Part shown: positions 55,737 to 63,465 of the stretch, one piece after another
Position numbering within the stretch: the first letter of the stretch is position 1
How the letters are laid out: each line of letters begins with the position of its first letter
NCBI RefSeq assembly: GCF_044597725.1
Contig: NZ_CP139003.1
Location: 3,472,001 to 3,536,000, forward strand
Length of the DNA stretch: 64,000 nucleotides
Reading direction: 5' to 3'
From: Bermanella sp044597725
Lineage (GTDB): Bacteria > Pseudomonadota > Gammaproteobacteria > Pseudomonadales > Oceanobacteraceae
Position numbers and translations under genes: made by a program
Notes under the pieces: model-generated
The model's input: only the letters and a program-made list of their open reading frames with translations
What the model was told of the DNA's origin: nothing
Database searches by the model: none

Positions 55737-55765
55737 ATTATTGCCATTTACGCTACAAGTGTCAA
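55737..55765 (-). promoter_or_regulatory. Strong sigma70 promoter of tRNA-Met
   Basis: Minus strand: -35 TTGACA (55765-55760), exactly 17 bases, -10 AATAAT (55742-55737), followed by a GC-rich discriminator (GCGCGCC), as in stringently controlled tRNA promoters. The tRNA begins 14 bases after the -10. Confidence 0.88.
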
Positions 55766-55813
55766 GACTAATTTATCTATTTTTTCAACCACTTAGGCCC
55801 ATAAGCCCGTGCT

Positions 55814-56557
55814 CTATAGCTGTGCCATAGTTTCTTGGCTTTGGGTAAGCAGCTTAAAGATTTGCTGCTTATTAAAGTAGACGGTCAAAAATGCAGCTTC
55901 ATCCTTGTAGTTAACAATGCTGTCTTCTATAAAACGCCACTTGGTCTCTACACTGCGCAATTGGCGCTTCACATTACGCGGTATAGCCATCTTGGCAAAT
56001 CGGTCAAACGTCTGCTGCAGTTTCGCCGACATGGCCTTGGGGTCAATTACTTGCTGACTCATTGAAAGCCCCATTACGCCGTATTCCGAGCTGGATATAT
56101 CAAAGAATCGAGCAGCCATTAACTCTACCTCTAGCGCCATAGCAAATAACTCTGTAGCCAACTGAACCTCGCTGGCCGATTGTTCTAATACCTGTTTGTA
56201 GAGCAAACTTAAATATTCTCGAAAGCTAACTCGCACCACCATTGGCAATATATAGCCCGCTCCCTCAATTAGGTCGTAACTTAATTGCTGACGTACACTC
56301 TGCCACTGGGGGCTAAGCTCACCCCCTAATAATGGGTCTTGCTCAGCAACTTGCTGTAAGTGCTCATCTGCTTTTTCAATATGGTCTTGAAATTGTCGCA
56401 TGTAGCGCTCATCCCCCTCGGACAGGCTGTACATATAAAACGCCGACATAGATTGGCTTACAGCCAAAGTATGTTGATTGAGAGGGGTTGAGGAGAAACA
56501 GGCGAAACTGGTCAGCAGACCACCGAGAAGGACTGCGACAAGGGCAACTCCTTTCAT
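55814..56557 (-). CDS. Secreted helical protein, paralogue 1
   Basis: 247 residues from the ATG at 56557, which has AAGGAG ideally spaced. A signal peptide (about 1-21, ending TSFAC or FSS) is followed by an all-helical domain. It shares with its downstream neighbour the segments ELMAARFFDISS, KWRFIEDSIVNYKDEAAF and FxVYFNKQ, plus conserved length, so the two arose by tandem duplication. Family not recognised. The Cys at residue 20 (SFAC) might be a weak lipobox. Confidence 0.75.
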   Translation of the reverse strand: MKGVALVAVLLGGLLTSFACFSSTPLNQHTLAVSQSMSAFYMYSLSEGDERYMRQFQDHIEKADEHLQQVAEQDPLLGGELSPQWQSVRQQLSYDLIEGAGYILPMVVRVSFREYLSLLYKQVLEQSASEVQLATELFAMALEVELMAARFFDISSSEYGVMGLSMSQQVIDPKAMSAKLQQTFDRFAKMAIPRNVKRQLRSVETKWRFIEDSIVNYKDEAAFLTVYFNKQQIFKLLTQSQETMAQL

Positions 56558-56671
56558 GGCATACTCCTTATTATCTTTATTATTGTGAACCATGTCACAT
56601 ATAATACGCCAGTTATTAAAAAAGGATATAGACCAAATCGCCCGTTTATCGGTCCTACTGACCTATTCAGA

Positions 56672-57427
56672 CTATTGAGCTAAACCCACTAAATCTGTCT
56701 GTGGTATTAAAGATTGATGTAAGCGGTTCTTTGTTGCATATACCAAAAAATATGCCCCTTGATCGCTGTAATTAATAACATTAGGTTCAACGAACTCCCA
56801 CTTTTGCAACACACTCTGCCAAACACGTTTTTCTTTACTGTTCGTCGCACTACTTATTAAATTATTCAAGATTTGTTTGAATTCAACCGTTGCCTGCTTT
56901 GGATTGAGTAGCTCAGCATCAGACAAAGACAAACTAGTTGTTCCATTATAGGTACTGGATATATCAAAGAAACGTGCCGCCATTGCTTCTAATTGAGCAC
57001 TCGCAAACGCCTGTTGTTGATTGGCTGTGGTATATTGCGTTTTTTGCTCTTTCATAAAAGCGTATACCATGGAATGGTACGCACGAAAATCGCGACGAAC
57101 ATGTGCCGGAATGTCCCAGCCATAATCTTCAGTATAATTAAGAGCAAGATGATCAGAAAAAGTTTGCCACTGCTTCTGCCAACTGGCTGCGATTTCAGGA
57201 TAGATATCATGTAGCTGCTGTAACGTTTCTTCACTCGCCTGCTTATGTTGCTCAAAATCCTTTTGATATTTTTTGCTGCCTTGGCTTAAACCTTTCATAT
57301 ACAGCGCCGACATGGTTTTACCCACATGGTGAACATGACTAAGCAAGTACTCACTCGCATTTAATTGCAATGAAAAACCAACACAACCTAACCACAACAA
57401 AGTGCGCATCCAGAACTGACGGGTCAT
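56672..57427 (-). CDS. Secreted helical protein, paralogue 2
   Basis: 251 residues. Signal peptide ends at about QLNAS. Shared with paralogue 1: SAxYMxxLSxG, EAMAARFFDISSTYNG, KWEFVEPNVINYSDQGAYFLVYATKN. The rest differs considerably, suggesting old duplication. The pair lies between tRNA-Met and trxC. No catalytic motif is seen; function unknown. Confidence 0.75.
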   Translation of the reverse strand: MTRQFWMRTLLWLGCVGFSLQLNASEYLLSHVHHVGKTMSALYMKGLSQGSKKYQKDFEQHKQASEETLQQLHDIYPEIAASWQKQWQTFSDHLALNYTEDYGWDIPAHVRRDFRAYHSMVYAFMKEQKTQYTTANQQQAFASAQLEAMAARFFDISSTYNGTTSLSLSDAELLNPKQATVEFKQILNNLISSATNSKEKRVWQSVLQKWEFVEPNVINYSDQGAYFLVYATKNRLHQSLIPQTDLVGLAQ

Positions 57428-57517
57428 ACAGCCTCTTACTTTAATTATTATTAGAAGCGCAGCAGGATAATATGAAAGTATGAGGCACGCATACCTCGTA
57501 AGGATGATTTACTCAGA

Positions 57518-57781
57518 TTAAATTCGTTTTTGTGAATTACCTTTGGCCCTTTTGCGCAACAAAGCCCGCCATAAAAATAAAATCACAGGAAACAGATGAA
57601 AAACAACATCAAATACGTCGATTAAAGCAAACGTATTGCCGTTTATAAGCCATTTTGATTTTTGCCACAGGTGAGGCTCTGACATAAAAGGCGCAAATAA
57701 CAAATAAATGGAAATAATTAGCAACGGAGTGAATGGTAACTGTTCTATGAATCCATTCACTTTGTTTAAGAAATGGCTCAT
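57518..57781 (-). CDS. Small inner-membrane protein coupled to trxC
   Basis: 87 residues. Two membrane spans (about 17-37 and 60-78) joined by a loop with FAPFMSEPHLWQKSKWLINGN, a conserved feature of small proteins often labelled RND transporter in Pseudomonas relatives although they are far too small for that. Its ATG overlaps the trxC stop (ATGA), so it is translated with thioredoxin 2. An in-frame start at 57799 inside trxC is less likely. Confidence 0.75.
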   Translation of the reverse strand: MSHFLNKVNGFIEQLPFTPLLIISIYLLFAPFMSEPHLWQKSKWLINGNTFALIDVFDVVFHLFPVILFLWRALLRKRAKGNSQKRI

Positions 57782-58200
57782 AAATACTGCTGAACCCATG
57801 CCTTAAGTTGCTGCTCAGGAAGCGCACCTGCCATATTGGCAACTTCTTTTCCTTGTTTAAAAATTTTTAAATTGGGAATACTACGAATACCATATTGAGC
57901 TGCCAGCTGTTGCTCTGATTCTGTGTTCACTTTTATGAATACAGCCTGCCCTTTTAGCTGTTGCGCCAGCTTGTTAAATATCGGAGCCACCATTTTACAG
58001 GGCCCACACCAGCTAGCCCAAAAATCAACTACCACTGGTAGTTCACTTTTTGCAAGCAAACGTTGAAATTGCTCGTGTTTGACATCAAGGGCTTCATTAG
58101 CAAAAACCGACTCACCACATTTTCCACATTTTGGACTTTGTTGTAGACGTTCTTCGGGCACACGATTTTGCGCTAAACAACTTGGACATACGATGATCAT
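57778..58200 (-). CDS. trxC: Thioredoxin 2
   Basis: 140 residues. An N-terminal zinc ribbon with Cys5/Cys8 (CPSC) and Cys25/Cys28 (CGKC), then a thioredoxin domain with WCGPC (64-68) and the cis-Pro in RSIPNLKIF. A reducing, zinc-bound thioredoxin induced in oxidative stress. Followed by a translationally coupled membrane protein. Confidence 0.95.
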   Translation of the reverse strand: MIIVCPSCLAQNRVPEERLQQSPKCGKCGESVFANEALDVKHEQFQRLLAKSELPVVVDFWASWCGPCKMVAPIFNKLAQQLKGQAVFIKVNTESEQQLAAQYGIRSIPNLKIFKQGKEVANMAGALPEQQLKAWVQQYL

Positions 58201-58344
58201 AATACACCCTCTCTTTAAATTAGGTTAAGCTAATATATGGTCATGATAGCCTTTTTCAAGGGGTGCGACAATATGCCACAGTGCCTATTGAGATAACTTA
58301 GATAAAATAACGTCCATAATAATTGCCTCATTAAAGGACGCTTT

Positions 58345-59166
58345 ATGTATAAAATGGCTTTAGTCACACTCGCTGTCTTCACTCTATCTGCCTGTGGCAG
58401 TGATTCCGATCCAACTCTTTCCATTCAAGTATCCGAAGCAGAGAAGGGAGTAGCCCAAGTCACAGTAACTGCCCCCCAACATTCTGAAGGCACGGCCGTC
58501 ACGGTAACCCCGGTTATGAATATGAGCAGTGGCATGACCCACGGTACACCTATGCTGCTAAACAGCGGAACCCTTAATAGCGAAAAATCATTTACCACAA
58601 CGGCCTATTTTTTGATGCCTTCAAATATGCCCAATGGCATGGCCATGGGAGATTGGTTTATTGATGTCACCATTAATGAAGAAACACAACGCTTTCCCAT
58701 TGTGGTTGAAATGATGTCATCTGATGTGAAAACCTTAAAAGGGAGCGATGAGATTATGGGTATGAGCGAAGGTACCACAACTCAACGGCCCTATTATGTT
58801 TTTCAGCAGGAACGAATACTAGAAACAGGGGTAGAGAACAGCTTCGAAGTATTTATCGCTGCACGCGAAAGCATGATGGATTACTCTCCTGTTAGCCAAT
58901 TAAATTCAACGACTCTCAATGCCAATAGTGATTTTGAAGTAATGGTCAGCAGCGTTAGCGTAGAAATGTGTGCTACATCATGCTCAGATGAATCTAACTG
59001 GATCATGGCAACAGAAGATGCCACCAACTTTGGCAGATATAAAGCGGACTTTGACTTAACTCAATCTGAACCTAGCGATGTATTTCTACGCTTAAGTGTT
59101 AATGATGACACCAAAAAAAGCGGTGAAGAAACAGAAGTGGCATTCTCTTTTACAACTGAAATGTAA
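58345..59166 (+). CDS. Met-rich lipoprotein with FixH/YtkA-like half
   Basis: 273 residues. Lipobox LSAC (Cys17). Residues about 25-125 look like a FixH/YtkA-type beta-sandwich and carry many Met and His ligands: Met58, 60, 64, 70 (MNMSSGMTHGTPM) and Met91, 95, 99, 101 (MPSNMPNGMAMGDW). Such Met arrays bind Cu(I) in the periplasm. The second half (about 130-273) is another beta domain with a CATSC pair. AAAGGA lies upstream of the ATG. First gene of a three-gene unit with gaps of 14 bases and then an 11-base overlap. Confidence 0.72.
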   Translation: MYKMALVTLAVFTLSACGSDSDPTLSIQVSEAEKGVAQVTVTAPQHSEGTAVTVTPVMNMSSGMTHGTPMLLNSGTLNSEKSFTTTAYFLMPSNMPNGMAMGDWFIDVTINEETQRFPIVVEMMSSDVKTLKGSDEIMGMSEGTTTQRPYYVFQQERILETGVENSFEVFIAARESMMDYSPVSQLNSTTLNANSDFEVMVSSVSVEMCATSCSDESNWIMATEDATNFGRYKADFDLTQSEPSDVFLRLSVNDDTKKSGEETEVAFSFTTEM

Positions 59167-59180
59167 GCTAAAAAGTTCTT

Positions 59181-60167
59181 ATGTCTGTATTCCTATTCCC
59201 CAATCAGCACGCCCTCCTAGCATTATTGGGAGTGGCTCTTTTTTCTTTCCTTGTATTAAAAAGTACACCGCTCCAAGCAGCATCATGCTGCGGAGGTGGT
59301 GCAGGGAGTGGCATTATCTTGCCTAAATTTAAACAACACATGTTAGATTTAGGTATTAATAATGAGCAATACGATGGGTTTTGGACACAAGCTGGAGACC
59401 ATAGAGACGATCCTGCAAACTCAGACCTTAGTCAAAAAAGATTAAACGTTTCTTATGCATATCGCTTAGCCGATCAATGGCAATTAGGATTGTCCACACC
59501 CTTGGTCTACAACCAAAATACCTATAGCGGAAAAAATAGCAGTGTATTTGGCCTAGGTGATAGTCAAGTGAGCCTCTGGTACGAAGCATTTGAGCGAGTA
59601 ACCTGTGTTTATAAAGTAACAAGTTGGAAAAGCTTGCAGCCTAGCCTTTACTTTGGAACCGCATTAACATTACCTACAGGAATGAGCCAATACAGTGATC
59701 GTATCGAATCAAGTTTTGATATAACAGGCCGAGGGTTTTATCGACTTGATAGCCAAGTACTATTGGAAAAAACCATTTACCCATGGACCGCTACTGTTCA
59801 TTATATTTATGGCCAGTACCTAAAGCGCCCAGTTAATCAAGAATATGGACAAGACATTGAACCTTACAACAAACAACTGGGCGATCGACAACAACTCACA
59901 TTGAGTGCTGGTTATACTTGGTTTTTAGCTAATTTTTCAATGCTCTCACTTACGTTAAGTCATAACACAGTTGATGAAGGTAGCGCTATAATCGATGGCA
60001 TAAAAGATAATAATAGTGGGTTCGAAAGTGATAGCCTCGGACTTTCTCTAGCGTATAGTAATGCCAGCCAAGACTGGATTTTTAAAACTGGCTTTACCCA
60101 GCTAGAGGATGGGGAAAATACCCCTAAGACGCGAATACTGAGTATTGGAGCTAGCCATGTTTTTTAA
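59181..60167 (+). CDS. Outer-membrane beta-barrel with SCCGGG motif
   Basis: 328 residues. Signal sequence (about 10-34) then SCCGGGAGSGIILPKF (Cys36, Cys37), followed by about a dozen amphipathic beta strands with aromatic ends, ending in the typical C-terminal Phe (SIGASHVF). The vicinal Cys pair at the mature N-terminus is a candidate soft-metal site facing the periplasm. Related barrels in marine gammaproteobacteria are labelled transporters without experimental support. Confidence 0.72.
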   Translation: MSVFLFPNQHALLALLGVALFSFLVLKSTPLQAASCCGGGAGSGIILPKFKQHMLDLGINNEQYDGFWTQAGDHRDDPANSDLSQKRLNVSYAYRLADQWQLGLSTPLVYNQNTYSGKNSSVFGLGDSQVSLWYEAFERVTCVYKVTSWKSLQPSLYFGTALTLPTGMSQYSDRIESSFDITGRGFYRLDSQVLLEKTIYPWTATVHYIYGQYLKRPVNQEYGQDIEPYNKQLGDRQQLTLSAGYTWFLANFSMLSLTLSHNTVDEGSAIIDGIKDNNSGFESDSLGLSLAYSNASQDWIFKTGFTQLEDGENTPKTRILSIGASHVF

Positions 60168-60675
60168 GTTATTATTGAGTGTACTCATGGTTTTTCTAAT
60201 GGGTTGCCAAGAAGATTTAATGCCCAGTAACAACCCAATAGAAAGCAATAGCTTTGCCGGTAAGAAAGGAAATACTCTCGATGATATATCCATGCAAAGC
60301 ACGGATGGTAGTGCGCTACACCTCAGCACCTTATTGAACGAACATGATGGCGTTGTCCTCTACTTTACAATGTGGTGCCCGGTATGTGATAGCCACATGA
60401 GCCACATACAAAACCAGTACATTACGACATACCCTAATATCAAATTTGTTTTTATAGATTATATTGCCAGCTCACTTAACCAGGCCAAAAATAATCAACA
60501 AGCTAACGGCTATCAAGCACTTGATGTGGTAAGCGATGCCTCCGGGGAATTACAAACCCTATTTAAAGGCACCATGGCAACCACTGTAATAATCGATAAA
60601 AACTTTATTGTCCGTTTAAACCAGACATACCCCAATGATCAAACATTCAGCCATGCGTTGGAACAGTTAAAGTAA
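60157..60675 (+). CDS. TlpA-like redoxin lipoprotein (CPVC)
   Basis: 172 residues from the ATG at 60157, with GGAG 5 bases upstream. Lipobox LMGC (Cys17), then a thioredoxin fold of TlpA/SCO type with the active site MWCPVC (Cys74, Cys77). The position of the cis-proline that normally faces the active site is occupied by Ala141 (MATTVIID). It overlaps the barrel gene by 11 bases. Probably a membrane-anchored thiol reductase or metal-handling redoxin serving the two upstream proteins. Confidence 0.82.
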   Translation: MFFKLLLSVLMVFLMGCQEDLMPSNNPIESNSFAGKKGNTLDDISMQSTDGSALHLSTLLNEHDGVVLYFTMWCPVCDSHMSHIQNQYITTYPNIKFVFIDYIASSLNQAKNNQQANGYQALDVVSDASGELQTLFKGTMATTVIIDKNFIVRLNQTYPNDQTFSHALEQLK

Positions 60676-60679
60676 CACA

Positions 60680-61180
60680 GTGCCCCCGCAATGGGGTTTT
60701 CGTTACCGCCACGTTTTAAGTCCGCCACGCTTTCCGAGAATCGTAAGCTTTGGTTTACCGAAGGCTTATCGTATTTGATTTCATAAGTAGTGCGGTCGGA
60801 GCCCCAGCGACCCCCGCAATAGTATTTCGAAAGCTGCTCGATTCCAAAAGACTCAAGTAGTGCGGCCGGAGCCGTAGGCGACCCCCGCAATGGGGTTTTC
60901 AGTGCCGCTTACGCTTTCCGAAAGTTGTTCGTAGTCTCACGGACGCCGTGAACACTTCCATGTGGGCTCGCGCGTGCCATCCATGGCACGCAACGCCGCT
61001 CGCTTTACGAACAGCTTCCGCAAATCGTTATAGTTTTTGGTTTTCTGAACGTTTTTTTGCGGGGGTCGCCTACGGCTCCGGCCGCACTACGAAAAGCGTT
61101 TGCTTAATAGAAAACTTCGAGATTGCCGAAAATGAATACTAAAGCGAGCAAGTTTAGAAATCCTCATTGCGGGGCGCCTA
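60680..61180. repeat. Composite non-coding repeat B, inverted relative to A
   Basis: The 566-base gap between 60676 and 61241. The 34-base module occurs at 60787-60819 (variant), exactly at 60857-60890, and exactly inverted at 61057-61090; a truncated copy lies at about 61167. The 35-base module of repeat A recurs exactly at 60912-60946. Segment 61080-61150 is the reverse complement of 55260-55330 with few changes. A GCGTGCCAT/ATGGCACGC palindrome is at 60972-60991. No credible protein; a frame starting MWARACH at 60948 mirrors that of repeat A. Confidence 0.9.
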
Positions 61181-61201
61181 CGATCATTCTTCGTTATAAC
61201 T

Positions 61202-61210
61202 TGCTATAAT
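61202..61210 (+). promoter_or_regulatory. Extended -10 promoter of the flavoprotein gene
   Basis: TGCTATAAT (61202-61210), a perfect extended -10, 32 bases before the ATG. No good -35 is seen, as allowed for extended -10 promoters. It lies just outside repeat B. Confidence 0.55.
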
Positions 61211-61241
61211 CGGCCAACATTATTTATTAAGCTTTCTATAC

Positions 61242-62429
61242 ATGTCTAATAATCACGTAATCATAGTGGGAGCCGGAGCAGCAGGTCTGATGTGCGCCAT
61301 CAGCGCAGCGGAGTCTGGTATGAATGTACTGGTGCTAGACCACGCCAATAAGGCAGGTAAAAAGATTCTCATCAGTGGTGGCGGGCGCTGTAATTTTACC
61401 AATATGTATGTGGAACCCAGTAACTATCTAAGTAACAACCCACACTTTTGTAAATCGGCTCTAAAACGCTATACCCAGTGGGACTTTATCAGCATGGTCG
61501 ATAAAGCAGGCTTGCCATGGCACGAGAAAAAGCTAGGCCAACTATTTAGCGATAACAAAAGCCAAGCTATTTTAGATATGTTGCTCACTGAATGTGATCG
61601 CTTGGGGGTTACTATTCAACTAGATTGCTCTATCGAAACCGTTACGCAAGATGACGATACCTTTTATCTAGAAAGCAACCAAGGGACACTGGAAACAAAT
61701 CACCTTGTTATTGCCACAGGGGCCATGAGCTTTCCTACCATGGGCGCAACCGACTTTGGCCATCGCATTGCCAAACAATTCGGTTTAAAACTCACAAAAA
61801 CCCAGCCTGGTTTAGTCCCATTTACCTTTGATGCAAACGAGAAAGCACAATTTGAAGGCCTAAGCGGCGTAAGTATTGATGCAGAAATAGAATGCAATAA
61901 TACAAGCTTCAGAGAAAATATACTTTTCACACACAAAGGCTTATCGGGGCCAGCGGTATTACAGATAAGCTCCTATTGGCAACCTGGTGATACAGTGACC
62001 GTGCGTTGTTTGCCCGATATTGATTTAGCTGAAGAACTTAAACAGCAACAAAAAAACAACCCTAATAAACATGCTATTAATATTTTAAAGCAGTTATTTC
62101 CCGAACGTGTTATTCAATGTTTTTGCAAAAATATTGAGTTAAATAAACCACTTCAACAATATAAACATAGCGATTTAACACAAATCGCAAATTGCTTTCA
62201 GTCATGGACATTTACACCCAGCGGTACCGAAGGTTACAAAAAAGCCGAAGTTACCTTGGGTGGAGTGGATACCGATGAAATCAGCTCAAAAACCTTTGAA
62301 GCAAAAAAAGTAAAAGGCTTATATTTCATTGGTGAGGTTCTGGATGTGACGGGGCACCTGGGCGGCTTTAATTTCCAATGGGCTTGGGCCAGTGGTTATT
62401 GCTGTGGAAAAGCCATCGCAGCTAGTTAA
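61242..62429 (+). CDS. BaiN/HI0933-family NAD(P)/FAD oxidoreductase
   Basis: 395 residues. FAD-binding VIIVGAGAAGLMCAISAAESGMNVLVLDHANKAGKKILISGGGRCNFTN is the family signature; VTLGGVDTDEISSKTFEAKKVKGLYFIGEVLDVTGHLGGFNFQWAWASG ends the protein. Members (YhiN in E. coli, BaiN in Clostridium) are little characterised flavin reductases. Monocistronic behind an extended -10 promoter. Confidence 0.92.
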   Translation: MSNNHVIIVGAGAAGLMCAISAAESGMNVLVLDHANKAGKKILISGGGRCNFTNMYVEPSNYLSNNPHFCKSALKRYTQWDFISMVDKAGLPWHEKKLGQLFSDNKSQAILDMLLTECDRLGVTIQLDCSIETVTQDDDTFYLESNQGTLETNHLVIATGAMSFPTMGATDFGHRIAKQFGLKLTKTQPGLVPFTFDANEKAQFEGLSGVSIDAEIECNNTSFRENILFTHKGLSGPAVLQISSYWQPGDTVTVRCLPDIDLAEELKQQQKNNPNKHAINILKQLFPERVIQCFCKNIELNKPLQQYKHSDLTQIANCFQSWTFTPSGTEGYKKAEVTLGGVDTDEISSKTFEAKKVKGLYFIGEVLDVTGHLGGFNFQWAWASGYCCGKAIAAS

Positions 62430-62461
62430 AAACAAAAAAGCCCACTTGTTTCCAAGTGGGC
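62430..62461 (-). terminator. Terminator facing the minus strand, convergent
   Basis: GCCCACTTG (62440-62448) with CAAGTGGGC (62453-62461), TTTC loop; on the minus strand the stem is followed by TTTTTTGTTTTT. It can end transcripts from 62.6-63.3 kb; on the plus strand it lacks a T tract. Confidence 0.7.
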
Positions 62462-62568
62462 AAGCTATAGCACTATTCGCTATATCAGAGGGGTTGTTAC
62501 CGGAGTAACTCGGTTACGATGGCACCACTTTTAAAGCGCCAACGGAATTCTTATTTAAACGTTCTTAC

Positions 62569-62709
62569 TTAATGGCTGTGGTTGTGTTGTTCGCTGCCAT
62601 CACCATGTTTTTTAATATCGTTTTTAATGGCTCGGTAGAAGCCTACAAAAAAGGCCATGGTTAAACCAACAATGACCAAACCTGCAATGACATATTCATC
62701 AACATACAT
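62569..62709 (-). CDS. 46-residue membrane protein with His-rich tail
   Basis: Starts at the ATG at 62709, supported by GAGG 8 bases upstream. One membrane span (about 6-27, VIAGLVIVGLTMAFFVGFY) and a charged tail ending EQHNHSH, possibly metal-binding. The longer frame from 62850 adds residues without a ribosome binding site. Family not recognised. Confidence 0.6.
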   Translation of the reverse strand: MYVDEYVIAGLVIVGLTMAFFVGFYRAIKNDIKKHGDGSEQHNHSH

Positions 62710-62846
62710 GATAACCACCTCGCTTGGGTTATGTTTTTGTCTTGATGATTTAACCTTAGCAGCGGCAAGGGAAATAAAATTGATGTACGTCAAGATTGTC
62801 GCCGCGGGATTTATATGCAGAAAGGAATAATGATATAGGTCAATAA

Positions 62847-63326
62847 TCAATCGAGATCTGGGTGCAACTCCCCAGATTCAGGTGGCACCTTATTATTTTT
62901 AGTTACCATATTTGCTAGTTTAATAATCACCTGATCTTTAAACTTTTCTCGAATGTCAGCGTTCAGCGAACCCAGTAAACGTCTATCTACCTTAAATAAA
63001 ATACAGGTTTCTTCTGCAATTACATGGCTGGTCCGTGGCACATTCTGTATAAATGCAATTTCACCAAAAAACTCGCCAGGCTCTAAACGTGCCAAAACCG
63101 TTTGATTACCCTCTAACATAACTCGGGCATGACCACTTAGAAGAATGTAAAAGGCCGTATCAAGGGTTCCTTGCTCAATAACGAACTCATCTTCATGAGC
63201 CACATAAAATGCGGCATCCGTGTCCACAATCTTTTCGCGTTCGAAAGACGTAAAAGCCTTAAAAAAAGGCACTTTATTCATAATTATCAACATCTTACCG
63301 CGACTTAAGTTATTAATCCGCTTCAT
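62847..63326 (-). CDS. Cyclic nucleotide-binding domain protein
   Basis: 159 residues. A CAP-like domain with EQGTLDTAFYILLSGHARVML and LEPGEFFGEIAFIQNVPRTSHVIAEE; the GE-(I)A and PRTS cassette is well kept, so nucleotide binding is likely. No DNA-binding domain. ATG 63326 is preferred (AAGG 5-8 bases upstream) over GTG 63359. The third Crp-like fold in the window. Confidence 0.85.
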   Translation of the reverse strand: MKRINNLSRGKMLIIMNKVPFFKAFTSFEREKIVDTDAAFYVAHEDEFVIEQGTLDTAFYILLSGHARVMLEGNQTVLARLEPGEFFGEIAFIQNVPRTSHVIAEETCILFKVDRRLLGSLNADIREKFKDQVIIKLANMVTKNNKVPPESGELHPDLD

Positions 63327-63465
63327 TGCACCTTGTCCTTGTAGATAATAAATCGGCACACCTAGTTAGTTTAGACTAGCCTATTTATTGGAAGAGCTCT
63401 AAAGAAGCGAATCCTATTTTGACTGCTAAACTGAATTGAGAACGGACTCACTCATTGGCTAGCCT

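Noticed and set aside
55620..60680. Recent genomic island between repeats A and B
   Set aside because: The block holds elongator tRNA-Met and trxC, which are core genes, and shows no integrase; the repeats may still allow inversion.
60948..61142. 64-residue plus-strand frame beginning MWARACH in repeat B
   Set aside because: Same reason; no ribosome binding site and only repeat-derived sequence.
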